Assembly: GCA_029298735.1 (NCBI GenBank) | Contig: JANSLP010000388.1 | Span: 1-28,041 of the forward strand | DNA length: 28,041 nt | Direction of reading: 5' to 3' | Source: Ophiostoma sp. CBS 140.51 | Lineage: Eukaryota; Ascomycota; Sordariomycetes; Ophiostomatales; Ophiostomataceae | In this document: positions 1-8,477 of the stretch, in pieces | Layout of the letters: every line of letters begins with the position of its first letter | How positions within the stretch are numbered: the stretch's first letter is position 1 | Notes under the pieces: generated by a model | What the model saw: only the letters and a program-made list of their open reading frames with translations | Told to the model about the DNA's origin: nothing | The model's database searches: none | Position numbers and translations under genes: made by a program

Positions 1-364
1 CATAAAAGGCAGGCCGTCATTCAAATACAGCAACAAAAGAAGACGAATGGAAATCTATTCTTTTTAAAAGAAAAAAAAGAACAGCAAAAGGCCCCCAAAA
101 TAAAAGGATGAAAAAGAAGTAGGCCTTTTCGTCATATAAGCCGGCCGTCATGAGAAGTCAAAGTGTCTCTTGGCTGACTGTTTGTAGATGTCTTACTCTC
201 AGTTTCTCCGCAAAACTAGAGAGCGGCCTGTTCTTTCTGACATGACAGGTGGGCGACCCCTAAATTGCTAGCACTGGAATCTGAGTTACAGTGGACACAT
301 TTTACCGTGACAAGGCCCAAAGCCTCGGGCACGATCCGCAATTCAAGCACCACGCTAAGATTGA

Positions 365-378
365 GCTTATCGATAAGC
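365..378. promoter_or_regulatory. Perfect 14-bp palindrome with two overlapping GATA motifs
   Basis: GCTTATCGATAAGC is a perfect inverted repeat. It contains CGATAA on each strand, so it presents two convergent, overlapping HGATAR-type motifs, the class bound by fungal GATA zinc-finger factors. It lies about 370 bases upstream of the GPI2 start codon. The palindrome is seen directly; a regulatory role is inferred. Confidence 0.35.
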
Positions 379-509
379 GTTTGGGCCGTCGTCTGAACTG
401 CCAACGTGCCGCGTTTTGGGAAAGAGCGGAGCAATTTCGCCAATCTCCAGTCGCTCTCGCCTTCCCTCCTTATTCTCTCTTCTTCTTTCCACTACATCAA
501 CGGTCGACT

Positions 510-599
510 ATGCCTGGACGGCAGGTCACACCTGCGCTCCTGCCACAACTCCCCTCGTGGGCTCGTCTCCCACTGTTTACATCCTTTGAAGAACGGTGA
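510..599 (+). promoter_or_regulatory. Possible 29-codon upstream ORF in the GPI2 leader
   Basis: An ATG at 510 opens 29 codons, beginning MPGRQVTPALLPQLP, and ends at TGA 597-599, which is 144 bases before the GPI2 ATG at 744. If transcription starts upstream of 510, the leader carries this uORF and it could lower GPI2 translation. The ATG has a G... context of CGACT before it, which is not a strong initiation context. The transcript start cannot be read from the sequence. Confidence 0.3.
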
Positions 600-743
600 C
601 CCCTTTCGGCGGCCCCCTTTGAGCGTTCTTCTCGCATCGCCATATCGCAATCTCCCGACACCACCCGCGATAGGAGATCGCGCACTCCCACGATCTTTTG
701 ACACTCGATATCTTCCTCTCACTTCTTACAACTCCTCAACACA

Positions 744-2897
744 ATGGCGACCGCGGACGCAGCCGTCTTCTCTCTGCCACCAGGGCGGCCAAATGGCCAA
801 GCGCCAGCAGCCCAGGCAACCTCCTCACTGAAACCATCTCAGGCAGCGGCCCCATCATCAACGACCACGACCACGACCCCCTCCTCCCATCTGACGGGGC
901 AGCCGGCTGCCCTCCCAGCCCTCACCACCGACTTTGACGGGCCGTTTCCCGCTCTCACACGATCCTCTACGCTCCCTGCCTCATTACGATCTGTAACCTC
1001 GACATCCAAACCGTTGAATGGTGGCCCTACCTCGGCAACAACCAGCCGCCGCGCCGATCCCTACCACCTCGCCCCCGAAGATGCCTTTTACACATCCGTC
1101 TCACCGCCGTGGGACCGCAATGCGGCACGGAACAATGCCAGCAGCAGTACCGCTGCAGGCAACACCAGCAACGCCTCGGGCAGCGAGTTGCCACACGAAG
1201 GGCGTCTCGGCGCGCGGCAGTCTTTGCGGCCAGGTGGGCTCAGCAGCAGCAATCTACGGCGATCGGCCTCGGGCGTCATGAATGCTCTCAATGGCAGCGG
1301 AGAACCTCGCAGCCGCAGCCGCCGCCGACGACGGCGGACGTGGAAGAAGCTGCTCTGGGTCAAGCAATCTTACCCAGACAACTACACCGACCAGGCCACG
1401 TTCCTGGAAAACCTCCAGCGTAATCCCCGCCTGCAACCGTACGACTTTTGGCCGCTCGTCGCCGACTCCACGGTCATAGTGCAGCATGTGTGCTCGGTGA
1501 TCGTCTTTGTCATTTGCTTTGTCGGCATCGCGCAGGACCGTGTGAGTCCCGTGTCGGTGGTCGGCTGGGGCAGCATTGCGACGGGCATGGGATGGGTGCT
1601 GTGGGAGTGGTGGGCCGGGCAGGAGCAGCAGGAGCGGCGGTCGGAAGGATTTGAAGACGACGATTTTGGTGGAGGGGGTATTGGGCCGCCTCTTAGCCGA
1701 AGCGATCTGGTGGACGGCTTCCCCAGTCTCAACGGACAGCGTATCAGTCGGCGGTACCGGGAGCCTAATGGCAATGGAACTGACAATGGAAATGGTGGCG
1801 CCACGAGTGCTATGAGCGCAACCAGTGCCACCAGCGCCGACCAGTCTCCGCCCACCTCCTCCCTCGCACAACACTCGGCCCCCTCCAGCCGTTTATCCAA
1901 GCACTCGACTGCTTCAACGGTCGAGACTATGCCTAGCCTAGCAGCATCCACAAACAGCTCGACGACGAGCCTCCTCAACATGTCCAACCGCCACGGTAGA
2001 GTCGCTAGCGGCAAGGCCAATGTGTGTGCCAACAGTAATGGCAGTACCGGCACCGGCAGAAGCACAGGTGCGAGCACGAGTAGTTCGTGGCAGCCGGTCG
2101 GTCACCACTCGAGTCTCTCCCAAGTTAGTACAGGGAGCAATACGACAAACGGCCCTACGAGCGCACACCGCCCAGCCTCTTCTCATGGCCGGTCCGCAGC
2201 AGGCTACATCCAAGTGCCTACAACACCAGCAACACCTCGCTACCCACCACCACGGCGCTCCTTGACACCCCTTCGTGGTGGTCGTGGACACCATCGCATT
2301 GCCACGATCAAGTCGGCCGTGCTCATCTACTTCACCCTGCTTGGCCTGTCGCCCATCCTCAAGTCTTTGACACGATCGACGTCGTCTGACAGTATCTGGG
2401 CCATGTCCTTTTGGCTGCTCGCCATCAACATCTTCTTCTTTGACTACTCGGGCGTCTGGGTCGGCGCGCACAAGTTTCCCGTCGCATCTTTGTCGACAAA
2501 CGCCGCTCTCATGGCGTCTACAGTGCTCGCCAGTCGCCTGCCATCCACGGGCCAGGTATTTAGCTTGACCCTGTTCAGCATCGAGGTCTTTGGCCTGTTT
2601 CCAGTCTTTCGGCGTTATGCACGCCACCGCAGCTGGCAGTACCACGTCGGCCTTACCGTCCTGCTTGTCCTCGGCGCCGGCGCCGGCGTCGGCATCATTT
2701 TGACAGAACCAGGCGAGGGTCTGCCCTGGCGCGGCGCTACAGCCGGCATGGTCGTGGCCTGTCTTTTGTCGGCTGTCGCTATGGGCGGCTGCAGTTGGTG
2801 GCTGATTGGGCTGCAAAAGTACAAGAACGAGATCTACGGGCCATGGGACCCGGCTCGGCCAGTCATCATCAGCCGGCGACACTGGAATGATGTGTAG
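744..2897 (+). CDS. GPI2: GPI2/PIG-C, subunit of GPI-N-acetylglucosaminyltransferase
   Basis: A single-exon gene of 717 residues. Gpi2/PIG-C is an ER-membrane subunit of the complex that transfers GlcNAc from UDP-GlcNAc to phosphatidylinositol, the first step of GPI-anchor synthesis. The family signature starts at residue 200 (WKKLLWVKQSYPDNYTDQ), continues through NPRLQPYDFWPLVADSTV and two hydrophobic segments (about 242-292). It resumes at residue 516 with about six more hydrophobic segments and closes with the typical YKNEIYGPWDPARPVI. Between the two membrane parts (about 295-515) is a Ser/Thr/Asn/Gly-rich low-complexity loop of some 220 residues, longer than I would expect for the family. 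The first ~185 residues are also disordered and end in an Arg-rich run. The start at 744 is chosen for its ACA context at -3 to -1. Confidence 0.95.
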   Translation: MATADAAVFSLPPGRPNGQAPAAQATSSLKPSQAAAPSSTTTTTTPSSHLTGQPAALPALTTDFDGPFPALTRSSTLPASLRSVTSTSKPLNGGPTSATTSRRADPYHLAPEDAFYTSVSPPWDRNAARNNASSSTAAGNTSNASGSELPHEGRLGARQSLRPGGLSSSNLRRSASGVMNALNGSGEPRSRSRRRRRRTWKKLLWVKQSYPDNYTDQATFLENLQRNPRLQPYDFWPLVADSTVIVQHVCSVIVFVICFVGIAQDRVSPVSVVGWGSIATGMGWVLWEWWAGQEQQERRSEGFEDDDFGGGGIGPPLSRSDLVDGFPSLNGQRISRRYREPNGNGTDNGNGGATSAMSATSATSADQSPPTSSLAQHSAPSSRLSKHSTASTVETMPSLAASTNSSTTSLLNMSNRHGRVASGKANVCANSNGSTGTGRSTGASTSSSWQPVGHHSSLSQVSTGSNTTNGPTSAHRPASSHGRSAAGYIQVPTTPATPRYPPPRRSLTPLRGGRGHHRIATIKSAVLIYFTLLGLSPILKSLTRSTSSDSIWAMSFWLLAINIFFFDYSGVWVGAHKFPVASLSTNAALMASTVLASRLPSTGQVFSLTLFSIEVFGLFPVFRRYARHRSWQYHVGLTVLLVLGAGAGVGIILTEPGEGLPWRGATAGMVVACLLSAVAMGGCSWWLIGLQKYKNEIYGPWDPARPVIISRRHWNDV

Positions 2898-4052
2898 GGG
2901 CAGTTGGAAGTTGGGCAGCTACGTTCTCCTTTCTCTCCTTTGTCTTATTCCTTTCGCATACATATAATTGTTGATCACTTGAAAAGACAACACGTACAAA
3001 ACCATAGCATAGACATGATTGGGATGACGATAAGCGATAATTTAATACCAGGATAGCAATTGAGTGTAATTTCGACAATTGGCAGCAACTGACAAGAAGT
3101 GACGTGCATTTACTAGAATTGGTTGTATTTTGTGTTATTTTGTGACTTGGACGGCAGTTGGAATTGAGAGACAGAAAATCGTCGTGTTGACGATGACGGT
3201 GGCTCCGTAATTAATCCTACATTTTCACCAATTTGACGGAAGGCCTAGCCATTGGCAAGGAAGTACAAGGCATGCTGGAAATACTGCAGCCGGCTCCCTG
3301 ATATCCTAAATTGGAAACAGCCTTGTTGCGTCCGCGCGCGCTTGCGAAGTGGTTGCGAAACGAGAAGGAGCGATCGTTGCTGGGGCAACTGTGGATATTG
3401 TGTGTAGTGGGGCAATTTGGGCAGTTGCCCGCCAAACCAGACAGCTCTCACTCTCCGCCAATTCCCCACTCCACTCCTTCCAAGAAGCACTTTTATCCGA
3501 TTATGCACGGAAACCCAATCGTGCCTTCCCAATTGTTGTTTTTTCCCATTTATTTTTTTCTGGGTCCTTCCCCTCCATCCCTTCCCTCTTTCCTGTGCTC
3601 CATAGCGACGCGAGCCTGCAGACGAGGAAACCACCAAAGTTGGCCAAGACGAAAAGAGAACAATACAAACTCAGCTCCACGACAAACGGCCGTATTGACC
3701 TTTGACCACTTCCATCGACATTCTTTCTTCCCTGACCTCTTGCTCGGGACAACCGCGCATTCTTTGGCAAATACAGCTCTCCCGCATTCGAGTTTGTGCC
3801 CAAGAAGAGAAGAAGTACATCCGGAGCCGACCACTTTTTGTCTCCTTTCTTTTCTTTTTCTCTCTCTTCTTTCTTTTCGACCATCTCCAAATCCATCGTC
3901 ATCTTCTTCGTTCTCTTTTGTTTTCTTTGCATCTGTCCCTCTCCATCCCGACCCTGTCTTACTTGACAGAGTCTGACCTCGTCTTTTGACAGCTTTTCTC
4001 TTCTCGACAGTCTCCCGACAATCTTCCTCTATCCAACATCAACACATTCACA
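2898..4052. other. Intergenic: GPI2 3' flank and kinase promoter/leader
   Basis: This stretch of 1155 bases has no supportable gene. The first part is AT-rich 3' flank. From about 3430 to 4050 it is strongly CT-rich on the plus strand, with long runs of TTTC and CTCT, typical of a fungal 5' leader. The short open frames here follow from the lack of purines and show no protein character. No ATG precedes the kinase start in the last few hundred bases. Confidence 0.6.
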
Positions 4053-6320
4053 ATGGCCAGCTTCATGGCCAATCTGCTCGACCGGGCCAGCACAGCCGTC
4101 TCGCGTCCCGAGACCCCGACCAAGAACAACTTCCTCACACCCACAAGCACGCCCCAGGGCAGCCCCAGCAAGAAGACGCTGCCACCGGGCGCGTATGAAG
4201 TCGGAACGGCACACGACAACAGCGGCCTCGGCTCTAATGGCGGACCGAAACAAGGCAACATTATCGTGCCCATCCCTAGCCTCTTCGACAACGCTGTGCG
4301 TCTCGGCCGACCGCAGACTTCGGGCGGTGGCAGCAACGTAAACGCTAACTCCAACAACACAAACACAAATGCCCTGGCGCCCTCCAAGGGCAACAGCTTG
4401 CAGCAGCCACAGCAGCTGCTCGAGGACCCCTTTGCCGTTGACGATAGCGTCGTCCACAAGAAGACGTCTGTTTCGCCTGCCAACAAGGAGAACAAGGCCA
4501 TTGGCAACAATGGCGAGACACCTGTATCGACAACGTCTACTGCTGGCGGTGCTGTGAGTGGCGGTGTTGACGCGTCGTCTGCTGGCCTCATTAAGGGCAA
4601 GGAGAACCTGCAGCCCCCGACGCGTCTACCCGTGCCTACTGATGCCGCTAGCAGCAGCCAGCAACAACAGTACCACGGCCATGGCCATGGCCACGCCGCC
4701 GTTTCACGGCACGAACTCTACCAGCAGCCTACCCGCGAGCGGCCCAACACCCCCAACGTCAAGAAGTTCAATACCTCGCGCGGCCTTACCCCCGAGGAGC
4801 TCGAGATCCTGAAGCGGCCCAATGTGCGCCGTCTCGTCAACGTGACGCAGCTCTACTTCCTCGACTACTACTTCGACCTCCTGACCTACGTCGGCGCCCG
4901 CCAGAGCCGTCTCAATGCTTTCCAGTCCGAGATCCCTGCACCGCCCGAGACCGACGAGGCCACCTACAACCAGATGTGGAGCAAGTACAAGGGTCGCGAG
5001 CGGGCCAACCTGCGCAAGCGTCGTGTCCGTCTTCGCCACGGCGACTTCCAGATCTTGACGCAGGTCGGCCAGGGCGGCTACGGCCAGGTCTTCTTGGCGC
5101 AGAAGAAGGACACCCGCGAGGTGTGTGCCCTCAAGGTCATGAGCAAGAAGTTGCTGTTCAAGCTCGACGAGGTGCGCCATGTTCTGACGGAGCGCGATAT
5201 TCTGACCACAGCCAAAAGCGAGTGGCTGGTGCGTCTACTCTACTCGTTCCAGGACGACGCCAGCATCTACCTGGCCATGGAATACGTGCCCGGCGGCGAC
5301 TTCCGGACGCTGCTTAACAACACGGGCGTTCTCTCCAACCGCCACGCCCGCTTCTACATTGCTGAGATGTTCTGTGCCGTCGACGCTCTGCACCAGCTGG
5401 GCTACATTCACCGTGATCTCAAGCCTGAGAACTTCTTGGTCGACTCCACAGGCCACGTCAAGCTGACCGATTTCGGTCTGGCTGCCGGTTTTTTGGCCCC
5501 TGCCAAGATTGAGTCCATGCGTGTGCGCCTCGAGCAGGCCTCGGAGACGTCAGTGCCCTTTGGCAAGCCGATGGAGCAGCGCACCATGGCTGAGCGTCGT
5601 GAGGGTTACCGGACGATGCGTGATAAGGACACCAACTATGCGAAGAGTATTGTCGGCTCGCCCGACTACATGGCGCCCGAGGTGCTACGTGGTGAAGAGT
5701 ACGACTTCACTGTCGACTATTGGAGCTTGGGCTGCATGCTGTTCGAGGCTCTGACGGGCTTCCCGCCCTTCGCGGGTGCGACGCCCGACGAGACGTGGCG
5801 TAACCTGAAGCACTGGCGTGACGTGCTCAAGCGGCCGGTGTGGGAGGACCCCAACTACTTCCTGAGCAACCGGACGTGGAACTTTATCACGACGTGCATC
5901 AACTCGCGGTCTAAGCGCTTCTCGCGCATCGATGACATCTACCAGCACCAATACTTTGCCGAGGTCGAGTGGGAGACGCTGCGGGCGAGCAAGGCGCCCT
6001 TCGTGCCTGAGCTCGACTCGGAGACCGATGCCGGCTACTTTGACGACTTTACCAACGAGGCCGACATGGCCAAGTACAAGGAGGTGCACGACAAGCAGAC
6101 GGCGCTCGAGTCCATGGCCGACCGCGACGAGTCCATGGGCAAGGGCCTGTTTGTCGGTTTCACGTTCCGCCACCGGAAAACAGGACCGGCCACGAATGAG
6201 GACGGTGAGAAGACCGGGCCCACCGGTGGCAGCAGCAGCCCGCGCAAGCCTCTGACAAACGACACATTTGGCGTGCCGCTGGACAGGGATGGCCCCGAGA
6301 CCTATGGTACGATGTTGTAG
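4053..6320 (+). CDS. dbf2: NDR-family Ser/Thr kinase of the Dbf2/Sid2/SidB class
   Basis: A 755-residue AGC kinase of the septation initiation/mitotic exit network, which acts with a Mob1-type partner. The first ~230 residues are low complexity. A Mob-binding-type helical region follows (about 250-325, TPEELEILKRPNVRRLVNV onward). The kinase domain has GQGGYGQV at 339-346, the ATP-binding Lys361, HRD with Asp455 and DFG with Asp473. The long Arg/Glu-rich insert of NDR kinases sits before the activation-loop Ser532 (YAKSIVGSPDYMAPE). The C-terminal hydrophobic motif (FVGFTFRH) carries Thr704, the expected upstream-kinase site. All catalytic residues are present. The start is well placed (CACAATGG). 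TAG at 6318-6320 ends the protein soon after the hydrophobic motif, as in known relatives, but the same frame then stays open for 233 more codons. No intron is needed. Confidence 0.95.
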   Translation: MASFMANLLDRASTAVSRPETPTKNNFLTPTSTPQGSPSKKTLPPGAYEVGTAHDNSGLGSNGGPKQGNIIVPIPSLFDNAVRLGRPQTSGGGSNVNANSNNTNTNALAPSKGNSLQQPQQLLEDPFAVDDSVVHKKTSVSPANKENKAIGNNGETPVSTTSTAGGAVSGGVDASSAGLIKGKENLQPPTRLPVPTDAASSSQQQQYHGHGHGHAAVSRHELYQQPTRERPNTPNVKKFNTSRGLTPEELEILKRPNVRRLVNVTQLYFLDYYFDLLTYVGARQSRLNAFQSEIPAPPETDEATYNQMWSKYKGRERANLRKRRVRLRHGDFQILTQVGQGGYGQVFLAQKKDTREVCALKVMSKKLLFKLDEVRHVLTERDILTTAKSEWLVRLLYSFQDDASIYLAMEYVPGGDFRTLLNNTGVLSNRHARFYIAEMFCAVDALHQLGYIHRDLKPENFLVDSTGHVKLTDFGLAAGFLAPAKIESMRVRLEQASETSVPFGKPMEQRTMAERREGYRTMRDKDTNYAKSIVGSPDYMAPEVLRGEEYDFTVDYWSLGCMLFEALTGFPPFAGATPDETWRNLKHWRDVLKRPVWEDPNYFLSNRTWNFITTCINSRSKRFSRIDDIYQHQYFAEVEWETLRASKAPFVPELDSETDAGYFDDFTNEADMAKYKEVHDKQTALESMADRDESMGKGLFVGFTFRHRKTGPATNEDGEKTGPTGGSSSPRKPLTNDTFGVPLDRDGPETYGTML

Positions 6321-7022
6321 GACCAGCATCAGCATCAAAATCAAAGTCAAAATCAGCAGCAGCAGGAGCAGCACGCTCAACAGCAGCTGCGGCTCCGTCG
6401 GCATCGCGGCCGCAACGCGTTCAACAATGAGGCTCGATTCGGTAGGACTAGGATCCCACAACCTCAGTTTCAAGGATGCGGCCACGGCCATGGCCACAAC
6501 CAACACCAAAACTTGTTTACCCAGCATCGCGTCATTCACCAGCAGCGCTACCTTCAGCGCCACAACCCCAACCCCAACCTCAACCCTAACATGAGCCAGC
6601 TCAATCTGCACAACCAATACAGTCAGAACAGCCAGCTCACCCAGCACCACGCCATGTCCACTATGCCTACTGTGCCTTCTATGCCCTCTATGCCCTCTAT
6701 GGCTCATCTTCAGCATCGTCTTCCACAGTTACAGCAACAGGTCTACCTCCAGAACTACATCCGTTCTGGTGATACATCGTACGTGACGTCGCCTGGTCGC
6801 TTCCCGAGCCAGCTCGCTTCCCCGTACGACTACCGTCAGCAGCGTCAACAGCTCCTGGAGCAGCAACGACTTGGGCAACAGCCCCAGCAGCAACAGCAAA
6901 TGCTGTCGAACAGTGCAATGCAGGATCCGTGGGGCGTTGCCAACAGTGACTGGTCGGCCATTGCCAAAGATGTGCCGAGCACTATGGGGAAACCACCGGG
7001 CGCCCCGAGAAAGGTGCAATAA
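6321..7022 (+). other. In-frame Gln-rich C-terminal extension after the kinase TAG stop
   Basis: Directly after the kinase TAG the same frame reads 233 codons without a stop and ends at TAA 7020-7022. The other two forward frames close at 6428-6430 and 6592-6594. About one residue in five is Gln, with His, Asn and Pro also rich. Further on there are PSMPSMPSM repeats, a Tyr-containing stretch (VYLQNYIRSGDTSYVTSPGR) and a non-repetitive tail (DPWGVANSDWSAIAKD). Third codon positions are mostly C, G or T, as in the neighbouring genes. It could be reached by stop readthrough or by an in-frame 168-nt intron (GTACGA at 6307 to AAG at 6474). It could also be a relic behind a new nonsense codon, or a separate 143-residue ORF from ATG 6591. 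The kinase as annotated does not include it. Confidence 0.65.
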
Positions 7023-8477
7023 GAGGGCTCCTTTGGGCTGTTGGTTTTGTCTTGCTTCCTTCTTCTTTGTGCTTTCACTTCTCTTTTGTCTCATTACCAC
7101 TTCCCATTCTCTATTCCCCCGACTTTTCATCCCCTCACATTGGTATGCCTGTTCTTCTTTATGCTTCTTTTTCTTTCAGCAGTCGACTTTTACACGACTT
7201 TGGTCTTCTTTTTTGAGTTTTGCTTCTTTTTGGGGTCGTGTTTTGTAAGAAGGGAACTCTGCTTTACCCTGTTTTTGACGTTTTTTTATATCTTTGGCAT
7301 TGACTTTTTTTCATTACTTCTTTTTACTGCTTTTTACAATGAGCGAAGTGGTAATAATATGAGGAAGGGGCAATTGGGGGAGTTGAGGAGGGGTTGAAGC
7401 TATACATCAGGAAGGGTGAAAAATGGCATTTATCTTTTTTTTTCTTGTTACGTCTTTTGTGTCTTGCTTTCGTGTTTGTTCATTGCCATGTTTGTCCCAT
7501 TGGAATTGGAAAACAGCGTTGATCGTTATACTGTCCATTGCTACTGTTTGATATTGTATTGTTCCGGCTGCTAACGAGCATTGTGTTTGTGAATTTCAAA
7601 AAAGCATAGAGGAAATCGAAATGCGTTTATGCTTACCCTGTTTGTCACAAAATGTGTATTAACTCTGCCCTAACTGACGAAGAACTATACCACGCCACAA
7701 ATCGGGACCGATGTGTGTTTGCACGGCGGCCGGCGCCCCGCATCGTCCGTCCTGCGGCTGGTGATGTAACTCTACGGCGGGCAGAGACTGGACCACTCAT
7801 TCACTCAACTGCCAACTTCCTAGAGCTCATGCATGAATGTGAAACGGGGGTGAGAAGAAGCAGCAAAGTACTGTGAGCTGTATGCAGGGCCATGTTGTTG
7901 ACGTCGGTCTGCGGCACAGCTGGGCCAGGCAGTGGGCTATCATCGACTGGTTTGGTGCGTATTGATGAAGACGGAAGTGAAAAGGAAAGTGTAGTAGTCT
8001 GATGAGTTGTTGTGGAGTTTGAAGATGTGATACAAAAGCGAAACTAGGCATCACCTGTAAGGTGAATCATCATGATATCGTGAGGTGTCACGCGCCGTGA
8101 TGTCAACACCACTATGACAATATGTAGACACAATAGTAAGTCGTCGGTGAGGACAGTGGCATGAGCTGAATTGCTTCTTCATGATATCCAGGTCACAAAG
8201 TCAACTCTTTTACCTCAGTGACTCGCTGTATTGCCGTTCTTACATTGATCGTGTATTCTCGTCACTCTTTGTGATCTCATCGACATGTCACCAAGATCTG
8301 AATAACTTCATCCAAGTCCAGCCTCCAGAACAAAGTATAATTATCTCCCATCTCGAGTCCAGGACTCGATCCATTTTGTCTCTTCACCATCACAATAAAT
8401 CATCCCGACAATCTACAACATTCCAGCCTACAACAACCATACTCACAGTATTTTGTCTTTTCGTCACTCACATCATC
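7023..8477. other. Intergenic: kinase 3' flank and promoter of the next gene
   Basis: This stretch of 1455 bases has no gene I can support. Positions 7040-7320 are T-rich 3' flank. A GC-richer patch at about 7690-7790 has no recognisable protein or RNA. The segment 8060-8130 has GTGATGT/GTGAGGTGTCAC elements and one ACGCG core, a motif resembling the MluI cell-cycle box, but a single copy is weak evidence. TCATGATATC occurs twice (8069-8078 and 8179-8188). Positions 8330-8477 are an A/C/T-rich leader. Confidence 0.5.

Larger units (their letters stand above)
1..743. other. Upstream region of GPI2, no gene seen
   Basis: No coding region can be supported here. The first 150 bases are A-rich and carry two copies of GGCCGTCAT (near 15 and 144). 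From about 440 the sequence becomes CT-rich, as is usual for fungal promoters and 5' leaders running into a start codon. It also holds a 14-bp palindrome (365-378) and a short upstream ORF (510-599), listed separately. The transcription start is unknown. Confidence 0.6.

Noticed and set aside
1938..2882. 314-codon minus-strand frame over GPI2
   Set aside because: Antisense shadow; GPI2 on the other strand is certain and explains the open frame.
5685..6716. 343-codon open frame on the minus strand across the kinase 3' part
   Set aside because: Antisense shadow of a strongly codon-biased gene; Val/Leu-rich low-complexity protein with no domain.
6591..7022. Post-stop region as an independent 143-residue gene from ATG 6591
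   Set aside because: Possible, but exact frame continuity with the kinase and Gln-rich codons upstream of 6591 make one interrupted frame the simpler reading.
8181..8477. In-frame upstream ATG that would extend the Ser/Thr-Pro-rich protein by 99 residues
   Set aside because: Poor start context (T at -3), and the added sequence has leader-like composition. Kept as a possible alternative start only.
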